A stretch of DNA of 64,000 nt from Bradyrhizobium sp. JYMT SZCCT0428 (GCF_018131075.1 NZ_JAFCLS010000004.1:124001-188000); one strand, 5' to 3'. Counted from the first letter of the stretch, positions 28,851 through 41,186 are shown. Program-made: numbers and translations. Notes: generated from the letters alone by a model not told the origin.

Positions 28851-30107
28851 ATGCTGGCTTCGCCCCTCGCCTTTACCCACGGTGTCACCAAGCGCTTCCT
28901 GCGCTATGTCGTGATCGACACCCAGTCGGATCCGGCGTCACCGACCTGCCCTTCTACCGAGAAGCAAAAAGACCTCGGCCGCGTGCTTGCTGCCGAACTC
29001 AAGGCAATGGGCCTCTCCGACGCCCATCTCGACGAGCACGGCTATGTCTACGCGACCATCCCGGCCAATTCAGACAAGAAGGTGCCGGTGATCTGCTTCT
29101 GCTCGCACATGGACACCTCGCCGGATTGCAGTGGCAAGGACGTCAAGCCGCAGATCGTGCGCAATTACCGTGGCGGCGACATCGTGCTGCCGGCTGATAC
29201 GACGCAGGTGATTCGATTCGCCGATCATCCGGCGCTTGCCGACCAGATCGGCAATGACATCGTCACGACAGACGGCACCACGCTACTCGGTGCCGACAAC
29301 AAGGCCGGTCTAGCCGAGATCATGGATGCCGCGCAGTTCCTGATCGACAATCCGCAAGTGAAGCACGGCGCCATCAAGATCCTGTTCACGCCCGATGAAG
29401 AAATCGGCCGCGGCGTCGACAAGGTCGATCTGAAAAAGCTCGGCGCCGACGTCGCCTACACGATGGACGGCGAGACCGCGGGGAATATCGAGGACGAGAC
29501 GTTTTCGGCCGATGGCGCCACCATCACCATCGAGGGCGTCAGCACCCATCCCGGCTTCGCCAAGGGCAAGATGGAGCACGCGATCAAGATCGCCGCCGCC
29601 ATCGTCGATCGCTTGCCGAAAGAAACCTGCTCGCCGGAGACCACCGAAGGCAAGCAAGGTTTCCTGCATCCGATCGGCATTTCCGGCGCGCTGGAGAAAG
29701 CGACTATCGGCTTCATCGTGCGCGATTTCACCGACGAGGGCCTGAAGGAAAAAGAGGCGCTGCTGGAGGGCATCGTCAAGGACGTGATGAAGGATTATCC
29801 GCGCTCGACCTACCGGATGGAGGTCAAGCACCAGTACCGCAACATGAAGCAGGTGATCGACCGCCATCCCGAAATCGTCACTTACGCGATCGAGGCGATC
29901 CGCCGCGCCGGCTTGACGCCGGTGCGCTCATCGATCCGCGGCGGCACCGACGGCTCACGGCTGTCGTTCATGGGGCTGCCCTGCCCCAACATCTTCGCCG
30001 GCGAACACGCATTCCACTCGCGGCTGGAATGGGTCAGCGTTCAGGACATGGAAAAAGCCGTACAGACCATCGTGCATCTGGCGATGATCTGGGAAGAAAA
30101 GGCCTAG
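28851..30107 (+). CDS. pepT: peptidase T (tripeptide aminopeptidase)
   Basis: The 418-residue M20-family metallopeptidase has FCSHMDTSPDCSG (metal ligand His and Asp) near 86. Other landmarks are LLGADNKAGLAEIM near 148, FTPDEEIGRG near 183 (catalytic Glu-Glu), YTMDGETAGNIEDETF near 213, and SIRGGTDGSRLSFMGLPCPN with GEHAFHSRLEWVSVQDM near the end. All are PepT landmarks. It removes N-terminal residues from tripeptides in the cytoplasm. The frame is open upstream into the HU terminator, and the ATG at 28851 gives the usual family N-terminus, although the ribosome site is weak. Confidence 0.9.
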   Translation: MLASPLAFTHGVTKRFLRYVVIDTQSDPASPTCPSTEKQKDLGRVLAAELKAMGLSDAHLDEHGYVYATIPANSDKKVPVICFCSHMDTSPDCSGKDVKPQIVRNYRGGDIVLPADTTQVIRFADHPALADQIGNDIVTTDGTTLLGADNKAGLAEIMDAAQFLIDNPQVKHGAIKILFTPDEEIGRGVDKVDLKKLGADVAYTMDGETAGNIEDETFSADGATITIEGVSTHPGFAKGKMEHAIKIAAAIVDRLPKETCSPETTEGKQGFLHPIGISGALEKATIGFIVRDFTDEGLKEKEALLEGIVKDVMKDYPRSTYRMEVKHQYRNMKQVIDRHPEIVTYAIEAIRRAGLTPVRSSIRGGTDGSRLSFMGLPCPNIFAGEHAFHSRLEWVSVQDMEKAVQTIVHLAMIWEEKA

Positions 30108-30128
30108 CTGACGCGTGGGAGCGATCGT

Positions 30129-30381
30129 GTGAAAATCAGAAATTCGATTTGTCTGGCGTTGTTCGCGTTTGGCGCAGCGCCTTCCCTGGCGCAAACCGCG
30201 GCCGAGAAAGTCACCGTGAGCTCCCTGCTCGCGCAGGGACGCAATCTCCGGGACCTCGGCGCCGCCGAGTGGCGGCGCCGGACTGTTCCTGCGCAAAGGC
30301 GCAAAGCTCTATTTCTGCTTCGTTTCCGAGACCCGGCAATCGGCAACGGTTGCGACGGAATATTGCAAGCCGGTCGAGTAG
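30129..30381 (+). pseudogene. frameshifted small exported protein gene
   Basis: The start MKIRNSICLALFAFGAAPSL, then AQTAAEKVTVSSLLAQG, is a clear signal peptide and mature N-terminus. After about 30239 the continuing frame turns Arg-rich. A second frame, however, encodes AISGTSAPPSGGAGLFLRKG, then AKLYFCFVSETRQSATVATE, then YCKPVE and a stop at 30381. This looks like the natural remainder (a small secreted protein with C-F-V-x-E and Y-C-K-P motifs, familiar from Bradyrhizobium). A two-base loss near CAGGGACGCAAT explains both halves. It is either a real lesion or a sequencing error. Confidence 0.7.
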
Positions 30382-30459
30382 CCGGGCGAACCGCAGGGCC
30401 CGGACACAAAATCGCGAAAACAACCCCATGCAAGTAGAACGGGGCACAGCTAGCGGTAC

Positions 30460-31320
30460 TCAAGTAGCCCGCGCAGTCACGATCCAGATCGAACCCGGAA
30501 GCACCACGGTGTTGCCCTTGGCGAGCGGCGCCAGCGCTTCGCGCAGCGAGTTGATCGCCGCGTCGCGGAGTTCGGCCGGCTGGCCTTCGAGCGCCCGATG
30601 GGTGGGGCCGATTTCGAGGGCGCCCTGCACCGCCGCATCGAGGCCGCCTCCGATCGCGATATCCATCGAAAGCGGACATGCCTCCATTGCGATACCGGTG
30701 AAGCCGGCGCCGCCGAGAATCCGGTGCACCCGCTCCTCGGAGGCGAACGCGAACGGGCCCGGATCTTCCGGCCCCTGCGGCGGCAGCTTCGGCACGTGTT
30801 TGTAGACCGCCATCAGCGGTGCGATCATCCAGGGGTTTTCCCGCGGCTCGCGCCAGCAGGCGAAGGCCAGCCGCCCCGAAGGCTTCAGCGCCTTGCGCAT
30901 GTTCGCAAACGACACCACCGGGTCGGCAAAGAACATCACCCCGAAGCGCGAGACCAGAAGATCAAAACTTGCGGGATCGAACGGGTAGACGGTGGCGTCC
31001 GCCTGAACGAAATCAACCGGCAAACCCTGCGGCGCACTCGCCCGCGCCCGTGCCAGCATCGGGCCTGATATGTCGACGCCAAGCGCATGACCTGATGGTG
31101 CAACCTTTTGCGCGAAGCCGATCGTCGTGACCCCGCTGCCGCACCCAATATCGATGACCCGCTCGCCCGGCTTGGGCTTGGCGCGATCAATCACAAGATC
31201 GGCGACCGGTCCGAGCAGGATGTCTTGCGCCTGCTGCCGGTCAGCCCAGCGCTGTCCGGCGGGGCCATTCCAATAGGCGATCTGGTCGGCGTTTTGTTCG
31301 TGGCCGGTGGGGATGGTCAT
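30460..31320 (-). CDS. class I SAM-dependent methyltransferase
   Basis: The 286-residue protein has the SAM-binding motif I VIDIGCGSGVTTIGFA near residues 54-69, GVDISGPMLARARA (motif with acidic D) near 80, and DFVQADATVYPF near 102. It also has SRFGVMFFADPVVSFANMRKALKPSGRLAF near 125-155. It belongs to the UbiE/Methyltransf_11-25 type, in which the substrate is not readable from sequence. No operon partner is evident. A palindromic repeat and a tRNA-Val lie upstream of its start. Confidence 0.85.
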   Translation of the reverse strand: MTIPTGHEQNADQIAYWNGPAGQRWADRQQAQDILLGPVADLVIDRAKPKPGERVIDIGCGSGVTTIGFAQKVAPSGHALGVDISGPMLARARASAPQGLPVDFVQADATVYPFDPASFDLLVSRFGVMFFADPVVSFANMRKALKPSGRLAFACWREPRENPWMIAPLMAVYKHVPKLPPQGPEDPGPFAFASEERVHRILGGAGFTGIAMEACPLSMDIAIGGGLDAAVQGALEIGPTHRALEGQPAELRDAAINSLREALAPLAKGNTVVLPGSIWIVTARAT

Positions 31321-31345
31321 GTTTGGAAGACTTTCTGAAGGTCCG

Positions 31346-31400
31346 CCTTCGCGCTTCGCACCTTGGCTGGCTTGCCCAGCCGTAGCGCGAAGCGCGAAGG
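31346..31400. repeat. intergenic palindromic repeat (14-bp arms)
   Basis: CCTTCGCGCTTCGC (31346-31359) is perfectly complementary to GCGAAGCGCGAAGG (31387-31400). An inner GGCTGG and CCAGCC pairing extends the hairpin. It lies between the methyltransferase start and tRNA-Val and looks like a small dispersed rhizobial repeat. Confidence 0.7.
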
Positions 31401-31401
31401 C

Positions 31402-31478
31402 TGGTAGGCGGCGACGGATTCGAACCGCCGACCCTCTCGGTGTAAACGAGATGCTCTAACCAGCTGAGCTAGCCGCCC
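31402..31478 (-). tRNA. tRNA-Val (anticodon TAC)
   Basis: The reverse complement starts GGGCGGC and ends GCCGCCT-A-CCA. It has D arm AGCTCAGCTGGTTAGAGC, anticodon loop TTTACAC (TAC) in stem CTCG/CGAG, and T arm GGCGGTTCGAATCCGTC. CCA is encoded. No prophage signs border it. Confidence 0.93.
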
Positions 31479-31534
31479 TTAAGTCGCCTGTTTAGCGCCG
31501 CCCTGCCCCTTGGCGCAAGCGGGGATGCCCTGAC

Positions 31535-31573
31535 AAAAAGCGGCGCCCCGGGGGGGACGGGACGCCGCTTTGT
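31535..31573 (-). terminator. terminator downstream of lon
   Basis: AAAAAGCGGCG and CGCCGCTTTG form a long stem whose minus-strand continuation is TTTTTGTC. It lies 15 bases after the lon stop. Confidence 0.75.
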
Positions 31574-31587
31574 CACATTGTCTGGCC

Positions 31588-34011
<2,424 letters not shown>

Positions 34012-34333
34012 GGCCTAATTCCTTTTGTTGTGCCCCCTTGCACGCAGTCCGCTCATTGTGCGCAACCGCCACAAGGTGCCGGGAGGTTCCGGGGCTGCAA
34101 GCCACCTTCGCAGCCTGTTTTTCCGGATCGTTTGGCGACGAATCTCAAGCATGAGCTTCGCCACCGACAGCATTAGGTGGCTATCGGGTACGGGGGTGTC
34201 AAGTCACGAAAAATGCCCGTCAAATGGGGCTAACCGCGAAGGACTGCTGCGAAATAACTACGCCGCTGCGGCCGCCGGAATGTCCCGGCAGCCGTCCTGT
34301 TTGGGACAGAAATCCATCCCCGGCCAGGGCCTA
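34012..34333. other. 322-base intergenic region between clpX and lon
   Basis: This region holds the lon promoter and possible heat-shock control elements. No convincing sigma-32 or CIRCE site could be read by eye. An inverted repeat TGTCCC (34281-34286) and GGGACA (34303-34308) lies just downstream of clpX but lacks a T tract, so it is not a clear terminator. No gene was found. Confidence 0.6.
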
Positions 34334-35608
34334 TCAGGCGCTGGCGCTGCTCTCGACGGCACGGTCGGAACGGTCCGCGTAGATGTAGAGCGGACGGGCA
34401 GTTCCCTCGACCACTTCGCGCGAGATCACCACCTCTTCGACGCCTTCCAGACCCGGAAGATCGAACATGGTCTCGAGCAGGATGCTTTCGAGGATCGAAC
34501 GCAAGCCACGCGCGCCGGTCTTGCGCTCGATCGCCTTGCGGGCGACCGCGCCGAGCGCCTCGTCGGCGAAGGTGAGTTCGATATTCTCCATTTCGAACAG
34601 CCGCTGGTACTGCTTGACCAGCGCGTTCTTCGGATCGGTCAGGATCTTCTTCAGCGAAGCCTCATCGAGATCTTCCAGCGTCGCGACCACCGGCAAGCGG
34701 CCGACGAATTCCGGGATCAGGCCGTACTTCAAGAGATCTTCCGGCTCGACATGGCGGAAGATTTCGCCGGTGCGGCGGTCTTCCGGCGCCAGAACCTGCG
34801 CTGCGAAACCGATCGAGGTCGAACGGCCGCGTGCGGAGATGATCTTCTCCAGCCCGGAGAAGGCGCCGCCGCAGATGAACAGGATGTTCGTGGTGTCGAC
34901 CTGCAGGAATTCCTGCTGCGGATGCTTGCGGCCGCCCTGCGGAGGCACGGAGGCAACGGTGCCTTCCATGATCTTCAACAGCGCCTGCTGCACGCCCTCG
35001 CCCGAGACATCGCGGGTGATCGACGGATTGTCGGACTTGCGGCTGATCTTGTCGATTTCGTCGATATAGACGATGCCGCGCTGCGCGCGCTCAACATTGT
35101 AGTCGGCCGACTGCAGCAGCTTCAGGATGATGTTCTCGACGTCCTCACCGACATAGCCGGCTTCGGTCAGCGTGGTCGCATCCGCCATCGTGAACGGCAC
35201 GTCGAGAATCCGCGCCAGCGTCTGGGCCAGCAGCGTCTTGCCCGAACCGGTCGGACCGATCAGCAGGATGTTCGACTTCGCGAGTTCGACGTCGTTGTGC
35301 TTGGTCTGGTGATTGAGCCGCTTGTAGTGATTGTGGACGGCGACCGAGAGCACCTTCTTGGCGTGGCTCTGGCCGATCACGTAGTCGTCCAGCACCTTGC
35401 AGATTTCCTTCGGCGTCGGAATGCCGTCGCGCGACTTCACCAGCGAGGACTTGTTCTCCTCACGGATGATGTCCATGCAGAGCTCAACGCATTCGTCGCA
35501 GATGAATACGGTGGGTCCCGCGATCAGTTTGCGGACCTCATGCTGGCTCTTGCCACAGAACGAGCAATACAGCGTGTTCTTGGAGTCGCTCGTGCCGACC
35601 TTACTCAT
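34334..35608 (-). CDS. clpX: ClpX, ATPase subunit of Clp protease
   Basis: This is a 424-residue canonical ClpX. The zinc-binding domain has [11 protein letters not shown] and CDECVELC (residues 15-45). Walker A is [12 protein letters not shown] near 120, pore/Walker B region [11 protein letters not shown] near 185, and then [11 protein letters not shown] and [17 protein letters not shown]. It unfolds substrates and feeds them to ClpP, encoded just upstream. GGAG six bases before the ATG at 35608 fixes the start. The open frame upstream to 35653 is not part of the gene. Confidence 0.97.
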   Translation of the reverse strand: MSKVGTSDSKNTLYCSFCGKSQHEVRKLIAGPTVFICDECVELCMDIIREENKSSLVKSRDGIPTPKEICKVLDDYVIGQSHAKKVLSVAVHNHYKRLNHQTKHNDVELAKSNILLIGPTGSGKTLLAQTLARILDVPFTMADATTLTEAGYVGEDVENIILKLLQSADYNVERAQRGIVYIDEIDKISRKSDNPSITRDVSGEGVQQALLKIMEGTVASVPPQGGRKHPQQEFLQVDTTNILFICGGAFSGLEKIISARGRSTSIGFAAQVLAPEDRRTGEIFRHVEPEDLLKYGLIPEFVGRLPVVATLEDLDEASLKKILTDPKNALVKQYQRLFEMENIELTFADEALGAVARKAIERKTGARGLRSILESILLETMFDLPGLEGVEEVVISREVVEGTARPLYIYADRSDRAVESSASA

Positions 35609-36037
35609 TCTATTCTCCGTCCGCCGTTCGATCCCGTCACTCGATCGACCCATTCCGGTACCAAGCCGGACCTGAAAGTAGATAGAGCAAATTCCGTACC
35701 AAAAAAGACCTTAACTCAATACGCGCCGTTCGAATCGCGGTTTACTCGAATCCCCGCGATCCTACCCGATCCCTCACAGCCAACCATGCTGACACCCGAC
35801 TATCAAGAATTCGCTAACCGGGCACGGAGCGGACACCGTGACAATACCGTGATTTTCGGCCTTCGCACGTGGAGAAGTTGCCGAAATCACCCAAGCGTTG
35901 CGCGATTACCACGCTGCCAGACCAGCACGAAAGCGGAACTTTCTGCCTACGTTCGGGCATAGAGAGCCGCTTAGAGCGTAATTTGCCGATTGGGCCCACC
36001 TGTCAAGGTCAACGCGTGGGTACCTCCACCCGTTACC
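35609..36037. other. 429-base intergenic region between clpP and clpX
   Basis: No gene was found here. The stretch is longer than in enterobacteria, where clpP and clpX are close, so clpX probably has its own promoter. An AT-richer segment (about 35690-35730) with AAAAAAGACC-type runs on the plus strand is the most promoter-like part, but no box pair is convincing. Confidence 0.5.
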
Positions 36038-36673
36038 TTACGGGCTCTTGGTCATCGCCGGCTCTTCCGGACGCTTATCCATGACCTTGTCGACAATACC
36101 GAAGTCCCTGGCCATGTCGGCGGTCAGGAACTTGTCGCGCTCCAGCGCTTCCTCGATCGCCTTGTAGGTCTGGCCGGTGTGCTTCACGTAGATCTCGTTG
36201 AGCCGCTTCTTGAGATTCAGGATCTCCTGCGCGTGCAGCATGATGTCGGTGGCCTGGCCCTGGAAGCCGCCGGAGGGTTGATGCACCATGATGCGCGAAT
36301 TCGGCAGCGAGAAACGCATGTCCTTGTGGCCCGCCGCCAGCAGCAGCGATCCCATCGACGCCGCCTGCCCGGTGCACAGCGTCGTCACCGGCGGGCGGAT
36401 GAACTGCATAGTGTCGTAGATCGCCAGACCCGATGTCACCACGCCGCCGGGCGAGTTGATGTACATCGAGATTTCCTTCTTCGGATTCTCGGCTTCGAGG
36501 AACAGAAGCTGAGCGACGACCAGCGTCGACATGCCGTCTTCGACCGGCCCGGTCAGGAAGATGATGCGCTCCTTCAGCAGGCGCGAGAAAATGTCGTAAG
36601 CGCGTTCACCGCGGTTGGTCTGCTCGACCACCATCGGAACAAGGTTCATGTAGGTTTCAACGGGATCGCGCAT
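36038..36673 (-). CDS. clpP: ClpP, proteolytic subunit
   Basis: The 211-residue serine protease has catalytic Ser106 in [13 protein letters not shown] and His131 in [17 protein letters not shown]. The Asp is near 180 in [33 protein letters not shown] is the conserved N-terminal block. It forms the 14-subunit chamber used with ClpX and ClpA. It lies downstream of tig and upstream of clpX, the classic order. The start [17 protein letters not shown] is the alphaproteobacterial form. Confidence 0.97.
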   Translation of the reverse strand: MRDPVETYMNLVPMVVEQTNRGERAYDIFSRLLKERIIFLTGPVEDGMSTLVVAQLLFLEAENPKKEISMYINSPGGVVTSGLAIYDTMQFIRPPVTTLCTGQAASMGSLLLAAGHKDMRFSLPNSRIMVHQPSGGFQGQATDIMLHAQEILNLKKRLNEIYVKHTGQTYKAIEEALERDKFLTADMARDFGIVDKVMDKRPEEPAMTKSP

Positions 36674-36923
36674 GAATCACCTAAAGGGTTGGCTGGGGCG
36701 AACATCCATCGGCAACCAGCTGATTTGCCTGAAGTGGACGAACGTCCCGTGATGCAGGACTTCGAGGACAGAACTCACAGATATGAGCCAATTCCCCGGC
36801 GACAAGGCCGGGCAATGACGAGCTGGGTTAGACGAGTTCAAACTGATTCGCAGGCGAACTCATAGCGACGGATGCCGGAGCCCCGCCGCTTTTGCCGTTC
36901 ATCATTAACATCAGGTGCCGGGA

Positions 36924-38285
36924 TTAAGCGGCAGTTTTCTCAGCGTCCTCATCCTTGAACAAGTCTTCGCGCGAAACCTTCTTTTCGGTCACATTGGCGA
37001 GTTCGAGGATGAAATCGACCACCTTGTCTTCATAAATCGGCGCACGAAGCTGGGCCAGCGCATTGGCATTGTTGCGATAGTAGTCCCAGACTTCCTTCTC
37101 GCGGCCCGGCATCGACCGCGCCCGCTCGATCACGGCGCGGCTGACTTCGTCGTCGGTGACGGTGATCTTGTTCTTCTCGCCGATCTCCGACAGCACGAGG
37201 CCGAGGCGGACCCGGCGGTCAGCGATCTTCTGGTATTCTTCCTTGGCGGCGTCCTCGGTGGTGTTCTCGTCGGCAAAGGTCTTGCCGCTCGATTCCATCT
37301 CCGCCTTGATCGAGTTCCACATCAGATTGAACTCTTCGGCGATAAGCGACGGCGGCGCTTCGAACTTGTGGCTCTCGTCGAGACGGTCGAGCAGCGCGCG
37401 CTTGACGCGCTGGCGCGTCGCACCGGCAAATTCAGAAACCAGGCGCTCGCGCGCGGCTTCCTTCAGCTTGTCCAGCGATTCGAGACCGAGCGTCTTGGCG
37501 AACTCGTCATCGACGGTGGTCTCGCCGGGAGCTTCAATGGCGGTGGCGGTGGTTTCGAACTCGGCGGGCTGGCCGGCGAGTTTTTCGCTCGCGTAGTTCT
37601 TCGGGAAGGAAACCTTCAGCGTGCGGGTCTCGCCCGCGCCGATGCCGATCAACTGCTCTTCAAAGCCCGGAATGAACTGGCCGGTGCCGATCACGACCTG
37701 GATGCCCTCGCCGGTACCACCCTCGAACGGCGTACCGTCGATACGGCCGGTGAAGTTGATGGTGACGCGATCGCCGTTCTCGGCCTTGGCGCCATCGCTC
37801 TTGGCGTTATAGGGGCGGCTCTGGTCGGCGATGCGCTTGATGGCGTCATCGACATCGCTGTCGGACACGTCGACGACCGGCTTCTCGACGGTAAAGCTCT
37901 TGAAGTCGGCGAGCTGGATCGTCGGCACCACCTCGATCGCCACCGTGTATGTGAGATCGCTCTTGCCGGCGAGGAGCTCCTCGACCTCTTTTTCCTCGGT
38001 CGGCATCGTGATCTTCGGTTCGGTCGCAAGGCGGAAGCCGCGATCGGTGAATATCTGCGTGTTGGTGTCGCGGATGGTCTGGTCGATGGTCTCGGCCATG
38101 ACAGAACGGCCATAGACCTTCTTCAGATGGCTCACCGGCACCTTGCCGGGACGGAAGCCGTTGAGCTTCACCTTGTCCTTGAGGTCGATGAGCTTGGCGC
38201 CGGCCTTGGCATCGAGATCCGATGCGGGAACGCTGATCTTGAACTCGTGCTTCAATCCCTCGACGAGGGTTTCGGTGACCTGCAT
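36924..38285 (-). CDS. tig: trigger factor, ribosome-associated chaperone
   Basis: The 453-residue protein begins [20 protein letters not shown]. The ribosome-binding signature region [17 protein letters not shown] lies near 43-60. An FKBP-type PPIase domain follows ([45 protein letters not shown], about 165-215), then the helical C-terminal arms. It binds nascent chains at the ribosome exit. The frame is open to 38396, but the ATG at 38285 gives the family start. tRNA-Leu and 165 bases separate it from the next upstream gene. Confidence 0.96.
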   Translation of the reverse strand: MQVTETLVEGLKHEFKISVPASDLDAKAGAKLIDLKDKVKLNGFRPGKVPVSHLKKVYGRSVMAETIDQTIRDTNTQIFTDRGFRLATEPKITMPTEEKEVEELLAGKSDLTYTVAIEVVPTIQLADFKSFTVEKPVVDVSDSDVDDAIKRIADQSRPYNAKSDGAKAENGDRVTINFTGRIDGTPFEGGTGEGIQVVIGTGQFIPGFEEQLIGIGAGETRTLKVSFPKNYASEKLAGQPAEFETTATAIEAPGETTVDDEFAKTLGLESLDKLKEAARERLVSEFAGATRQRVKRALLDRLDESHKFEAPPSLIAEEFNLMWNSIKAEMESSGKTFADENTTEDAAKEEYQKIADRRVRLGLVLSEIGEKNKITVTDDEVSRAVIERARSMPGREKEVWDYYRNNANALAQLRAPIYEDKVVDFILELANVTEKKVSREDLFKDEDAEKTAA

Positions 38286-38449
38286 GGCGTCAATCTTCTT
38301 CCGTTTCGGCAGGGCGCGTGGCCCCGACATTGTCAATTGGGTCGACACAGGGCCCTTAAAGCCTGCGCCGGTGGTTCGGCTGACCCAACTCCCCAACCGG
38401 GGAAACAGGCCCTCCAGTATTCGTCATGCAAACGCTTGAATAGAGCGCT

Positions 38450-38534
38450 TGGTGCGGGCGGAGGGACTCGAACCCCCACAACTTTCGTCACTGGAACCTA
38501 AATCCAGCGCGTCTACCAGTTCCGCCACGCCCGC
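38450..38534 (-). tRNA. tRNA-Leu (anticodon TAG)
   Basis: The reverse complement is an 85-base class II tRNA. The acceptor GCGGGCG pairs with CGCCCGC, followed by A and an encoded CCA. The anticodon loop is TTTAGGT (TAG) in stem CTGGA/TCCAG, and a variable arm (TGACGAAAGTTGT) and T arm GGGGTTCGAGTCCC are present. Confidence 0.93.
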
Positions 38535-38671
38535 GTAAAAAGCATCCAGTCCGGCCGCGATGCCGCGAGCGGCGGGCTTATAACATGCGCCCACCGGTCC
38601 GCAGCAAAAAAATGGCGCTTTTTGAACGCCGCCCGAGGCAAGGCGTCACAGCTGGACAGGACCTTCAGAAA

Positions 38672-40000
38672 ATGGTCCGCATCGGTCTCATGGCAAGCCC
38701 CAAATCCCTGCTGCACCGACGCGAGCTGATGGCCGGACTGGGCGCTGCCGCCCTGCTCCCGATATGGCCCGCCATTGGCTCTGCTCAAGGCCGCGCCGCG
38801 CTGGCGCTGCAAGCCAAAGCCGATGTCGTTGCGCTTCGGCCAGGGGCGCCGGAAACGCCGGTTTGGTCACTCGCCGGTTCGGAAATGAGATTCAAGCGCG
38901 GCGATACCGTTGAAGTCACACTCGCCAATGAGCTGCCGCAGCCCGTTGCCCTCAATTGGCGGGGGCTCGACGGGGCCGCGAGCGTCGAATCGCTGACGGC
39001 CCGCGCGCCGCTCGCGGCCGGCGCGAAGGAAAGCCTGCAACTGCCGCTGCGACATGCCGGAACATTGCTGTGTGATCTGACCCTTCTCGGCGACGGCCAG
39101 GCACGGCCATCGCGGGCTCGCGCATTGGTGGTCCGGGAAGGTGAGACGCTCGCCGTTGATCGCGACGAGGTGTTTCTGGTCGAGGATTGGCGGCTGCGCC
39201 CGGATGGAACCGCGATCGCGCCCGGGTTAGACCCCAAGGATGCCGCAACGGTCTTGACGGCCAACGGCCGGCTTTCGCTCGATATTACAGCGCGAACCAA
39301 TGAACGGATCAGGATTCGCTTCATTAATGGCTGCCAGCGGTCTGTTATTGCGGCCAAAATCGAGAATATCGACGTCCGCGTCATGGCGATCGACGGCCAG
39401 CCCTCCGAGCCGTTCCAGGCCCGCAACGGCGCGCTGGTGCTGCCCCCCGGCGGCCGTGTCGATGCCTTCATCGATGTGACGGCGCCCGCCGGGACCACCG
39501 CAGCGATTCTGGTCCATGACGGCAAGGAGGCCCGCCCCATCGGCAGACTGATCGTCTCGGGCGAACCGGCGGTTCGTGCCGCCCCGCTTTCCCCGGCCCC
39601 GCCGCTACCCTCCAACGGCCTTCCGGAGCGCCTCGCCCTCAAGGGCGCAACCCGGGCCGAATTGATCCTTGGCGGGCCGCAAGGCGACTGGGTGCCGCCG
39701 GCGAACTTCGCGGCGACCGCCGCGCCCGCGTTCCGTACCAAAGCGGGACGCACCGTTGTGCTGGCCCTGAGCAACCGCGGCGCCATCCCAACCGTATTCC
39801 ATCTCCACGGCCATCATTTCCGGCTGCTCGACCGGCTCGATGACGGCTGGAAGCCGTTCTGGCTGGATACGCTGGCCATCGAACCCGGCCAAACCCAACG
39901 CATCGCCTTCGTCGCCGAATATGCCGGACGCTGGCTGATCGAATCCGTCGCGACCGATTGGGCCGCCCCCCGCCTGGTGCGATGGTACAGTGTAGAGTGA
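38672..40000 (+). CDS. multicopper-oxidase-fold protein lacking most copper ligands (FtsP/SufI-like), Tat-exported
   Basis: The 442-residue protein has a twin-arginine signal (LLHRRELMAGLGAAALLPIW) and three cupredoxin-like domains. The site usually holding HWHG reads LNWRGLDG, the second pair reads GTLLCDLTLLG, and the C-terminal H-C-H region reads WLIESVATDW. Only FHLHGHHF near residue 395 keeps the His cluster. Copper oxidase activity is therefore unlikely, and the family member that fits is FtsP/SufI, a Tat-exported division-associated protein. Upstream in-frame codons to 38585 are possible, and 38690 is an alternative start. It is 11 bases before the next gene, so they may be co-transcribed. 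Confidence 0.75.
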   Translation: MVRIGLMASPKSLLHRRELMAGLGAAALLPIWPAIGSAQGRAALALQAKADVVALRPGAPETPVWSLAGSEMRFKRGDTVEVTLANELPQPVALNWRGLDGAASVESLTARAPLAAGAKESLQLPLRHAGTLLCDLTLLGDGQARPSRARALVVREGETLAVDRDEVFLVEDWRLRPDGTAIAPGLDPKDAATVLTANGRLSLDITARTNERIRIRFINGCQRSVIAAKIENIDVRVMAIDGQPSEPFQARNGALVLPPGGRVDAFIDVTAPAGTTAAILVHDGKEARPIGRLIVSGEPAVRAAPLSPAPPLPSNGLPERLALKGATRAELILGGPQGDWVPPANFAATAAPAFRTKAGRTVVLALSNRGAIPTVFHLHGHHFRLLDRLDDGWKPFWLDTLAIEPGQTQRIAFVAEYAGRWLIESVATDWAAPRLVRWYSVE

Positions 40001-40010
40001 GGAGACCGGC

Positions 40011-41093
40011 ATGAGCGCATCCGTTCCCGCCATTCGCAGCGTCACCGCCCGCGGCCTCGTAGTCCCGATCGCGCGGCCGGTGAAGACCGCTTTCTCAACG
40101 ATCGATGCCGCGCCGATGGTGCTGATCGATGTCGCGACCGATCAAGGCGTTACCGGACGCTCCTACATCTTTGCCTACGCCAAACTGACGGTGAAGCCGC
40201 TGGTAGCACTGATCGAGGAGATCGGGCGCGAACTCGTCGGCAAGCCGGTTGCGCCGTTTGATCTGATGAAGGCGATGGATGCAAAATTCCGCCTGCTCGG
40301 CTGGCAGGGTCTCGTCGGCATGGCGGTGTCCGGGCTCGACATGGCCTATTGGGACGCGCTCGGCCAGATTGCCGGTCGGCCATTGGCCGAGCTGCTCGGT
40401 GGCGCGCCGCGGCCGATCAAGGCCTATGACAGCTATGGCGTGGTTGATCCGATCGCGGACGAGAAGGCGCTGCGCCGTTCGCTGGAGCAGGGTTTTCGCG
40501 GCATCAAGATCAAGGGCGGCGATGGCGACGCCGCCAATGACGAGCGGGTGGTCAAGGGCGTGCGCGCTTTGCTCGGCCCGGACATCGCGTTGATGATCGA
40601 CTTCAACCAGTCGCTCGATCCTGCGGAAGCCACCCGGCGCATCGCGCGCCTGGCGCCTTACGACCTGCACTGGATCGAAGAGCCGGTGCCGCAGGAAAAT
40701 CTGTTGGGCCATGCCAAGGTGCGTGAAACGTCGCCGACGCCGATCCAGGCCGGCGAGAACTGGTGGTTCCCGCGCGGCTTTGCCGAGGCCATCGCAGCCG
40801 GTGCCAGCGACTTCATCATGCCCGACCTGATGAAATGCGGCGGCGTCACAGGCTGGCTTCAGGTCGCAGCCCAAGCGGAAGCCGCCAACATTCCGGTGTC
40901 GAGCCATCTGTTCGCCGAGGCCAGCGCCCACATGCTGGCGGTGACGCCCTCAGCGCATTGGCTCGAATTCCTCGATTTCGCCCGCGTCATTCTCGTCCAT
41001 CCCGCCGAGATCATCGACGGCACGCTCACCGCGCGAGGTCCCGGCCTGGGCCTGGAATGGAACGAGGCGGCGGTGGCGAAATATCAGATGTGA
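40011..41093 (+). CDS. mandelate racemase-type enolase superfamily enzyme
   Basis: The 360-residue protein has the mandelate racemase catalytic set. It shows KIKGG (Lys pair) near 167, LMIDFNQS (Asp ligand) near 197, WIEEPVPQENL (Glu) near 222, QAGENWW (Glu) near 247, and PDLMKCGGVTGW (Asp) near 270. It also shows SSHLFAEASAHMLAVTPSAHWLE (His/Glu) near 297-317. The overall similarity to true mandelate racemase, including S-S-H-L-F and A-H-W-L-E, is strong. Substrate assignment still needs a test. It follows the FtsP-like gene by ten bases and ends before a large inverted repeat. Confidence 0.85.
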   Translation: MSASVPAIRSVTARGLVVPIARPVKTAFSTIDAAPMVLIDVATDQGVTGRSYIFAYAKLTVKPLVALIEEIGRELVGKPVAPFDLMKAMDAKFRLLGWQGLVGMAVSGLDMAYWDALGQIAGRPLAELLGGAPRPIKAYDSYGVVDPIADEKALRRSLEQGFRGIKIKGGDGDAANDERVVKGVRALLGPDIALMIDFNQSLDPAEATRRIARLAPYDLHWIEEPVPQENLLGHAKVRETSPTPIQAGENWWFPRGFAEAIAAGASDFIMPDLMKCGGVTGWLQVAAQAEAANIPVSSHLFAEASAHMLAVTPSAHWLEFLDFARVILVHPAEIIDGTLTARGPGLGLEWNEAAVAKYQM

Positions 41094-41100
41094 CGAAGTC

Positions 41101-41183
41101 GTAGGATGGGTGGAGCGAAGCGATACCCATCAATGCCTGCAACCGCGAAGACGATGGGTATCGCTTCGCTCCACCCATCCTAC
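41101..41183. repeat. 31-bp perfect inverted repeat between convergent genes
   Basis: The left arm (41101-41131) and right arm (41153-41183) are exactly complementary over 31 bases, flanking a 21-base loop. Arms start GTAGGATGGGTGGAGCGAAG. The sequence is a familiar Bradyrhizobium-type dispersed repeat. It lies between convergent genes and could act as a bidirectional RNA stem. Confidence 0.85.
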
Positions 41184-41186
41184 CAA

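Noticed and set aside
34281..34308. TGTCCC...GGGACA inverted repeat after clpX as another phage-repressor operator
   Set aside because: The half-sites are in the opposite polarity to GGGAC-N5-GTCCC and the spacing differs.
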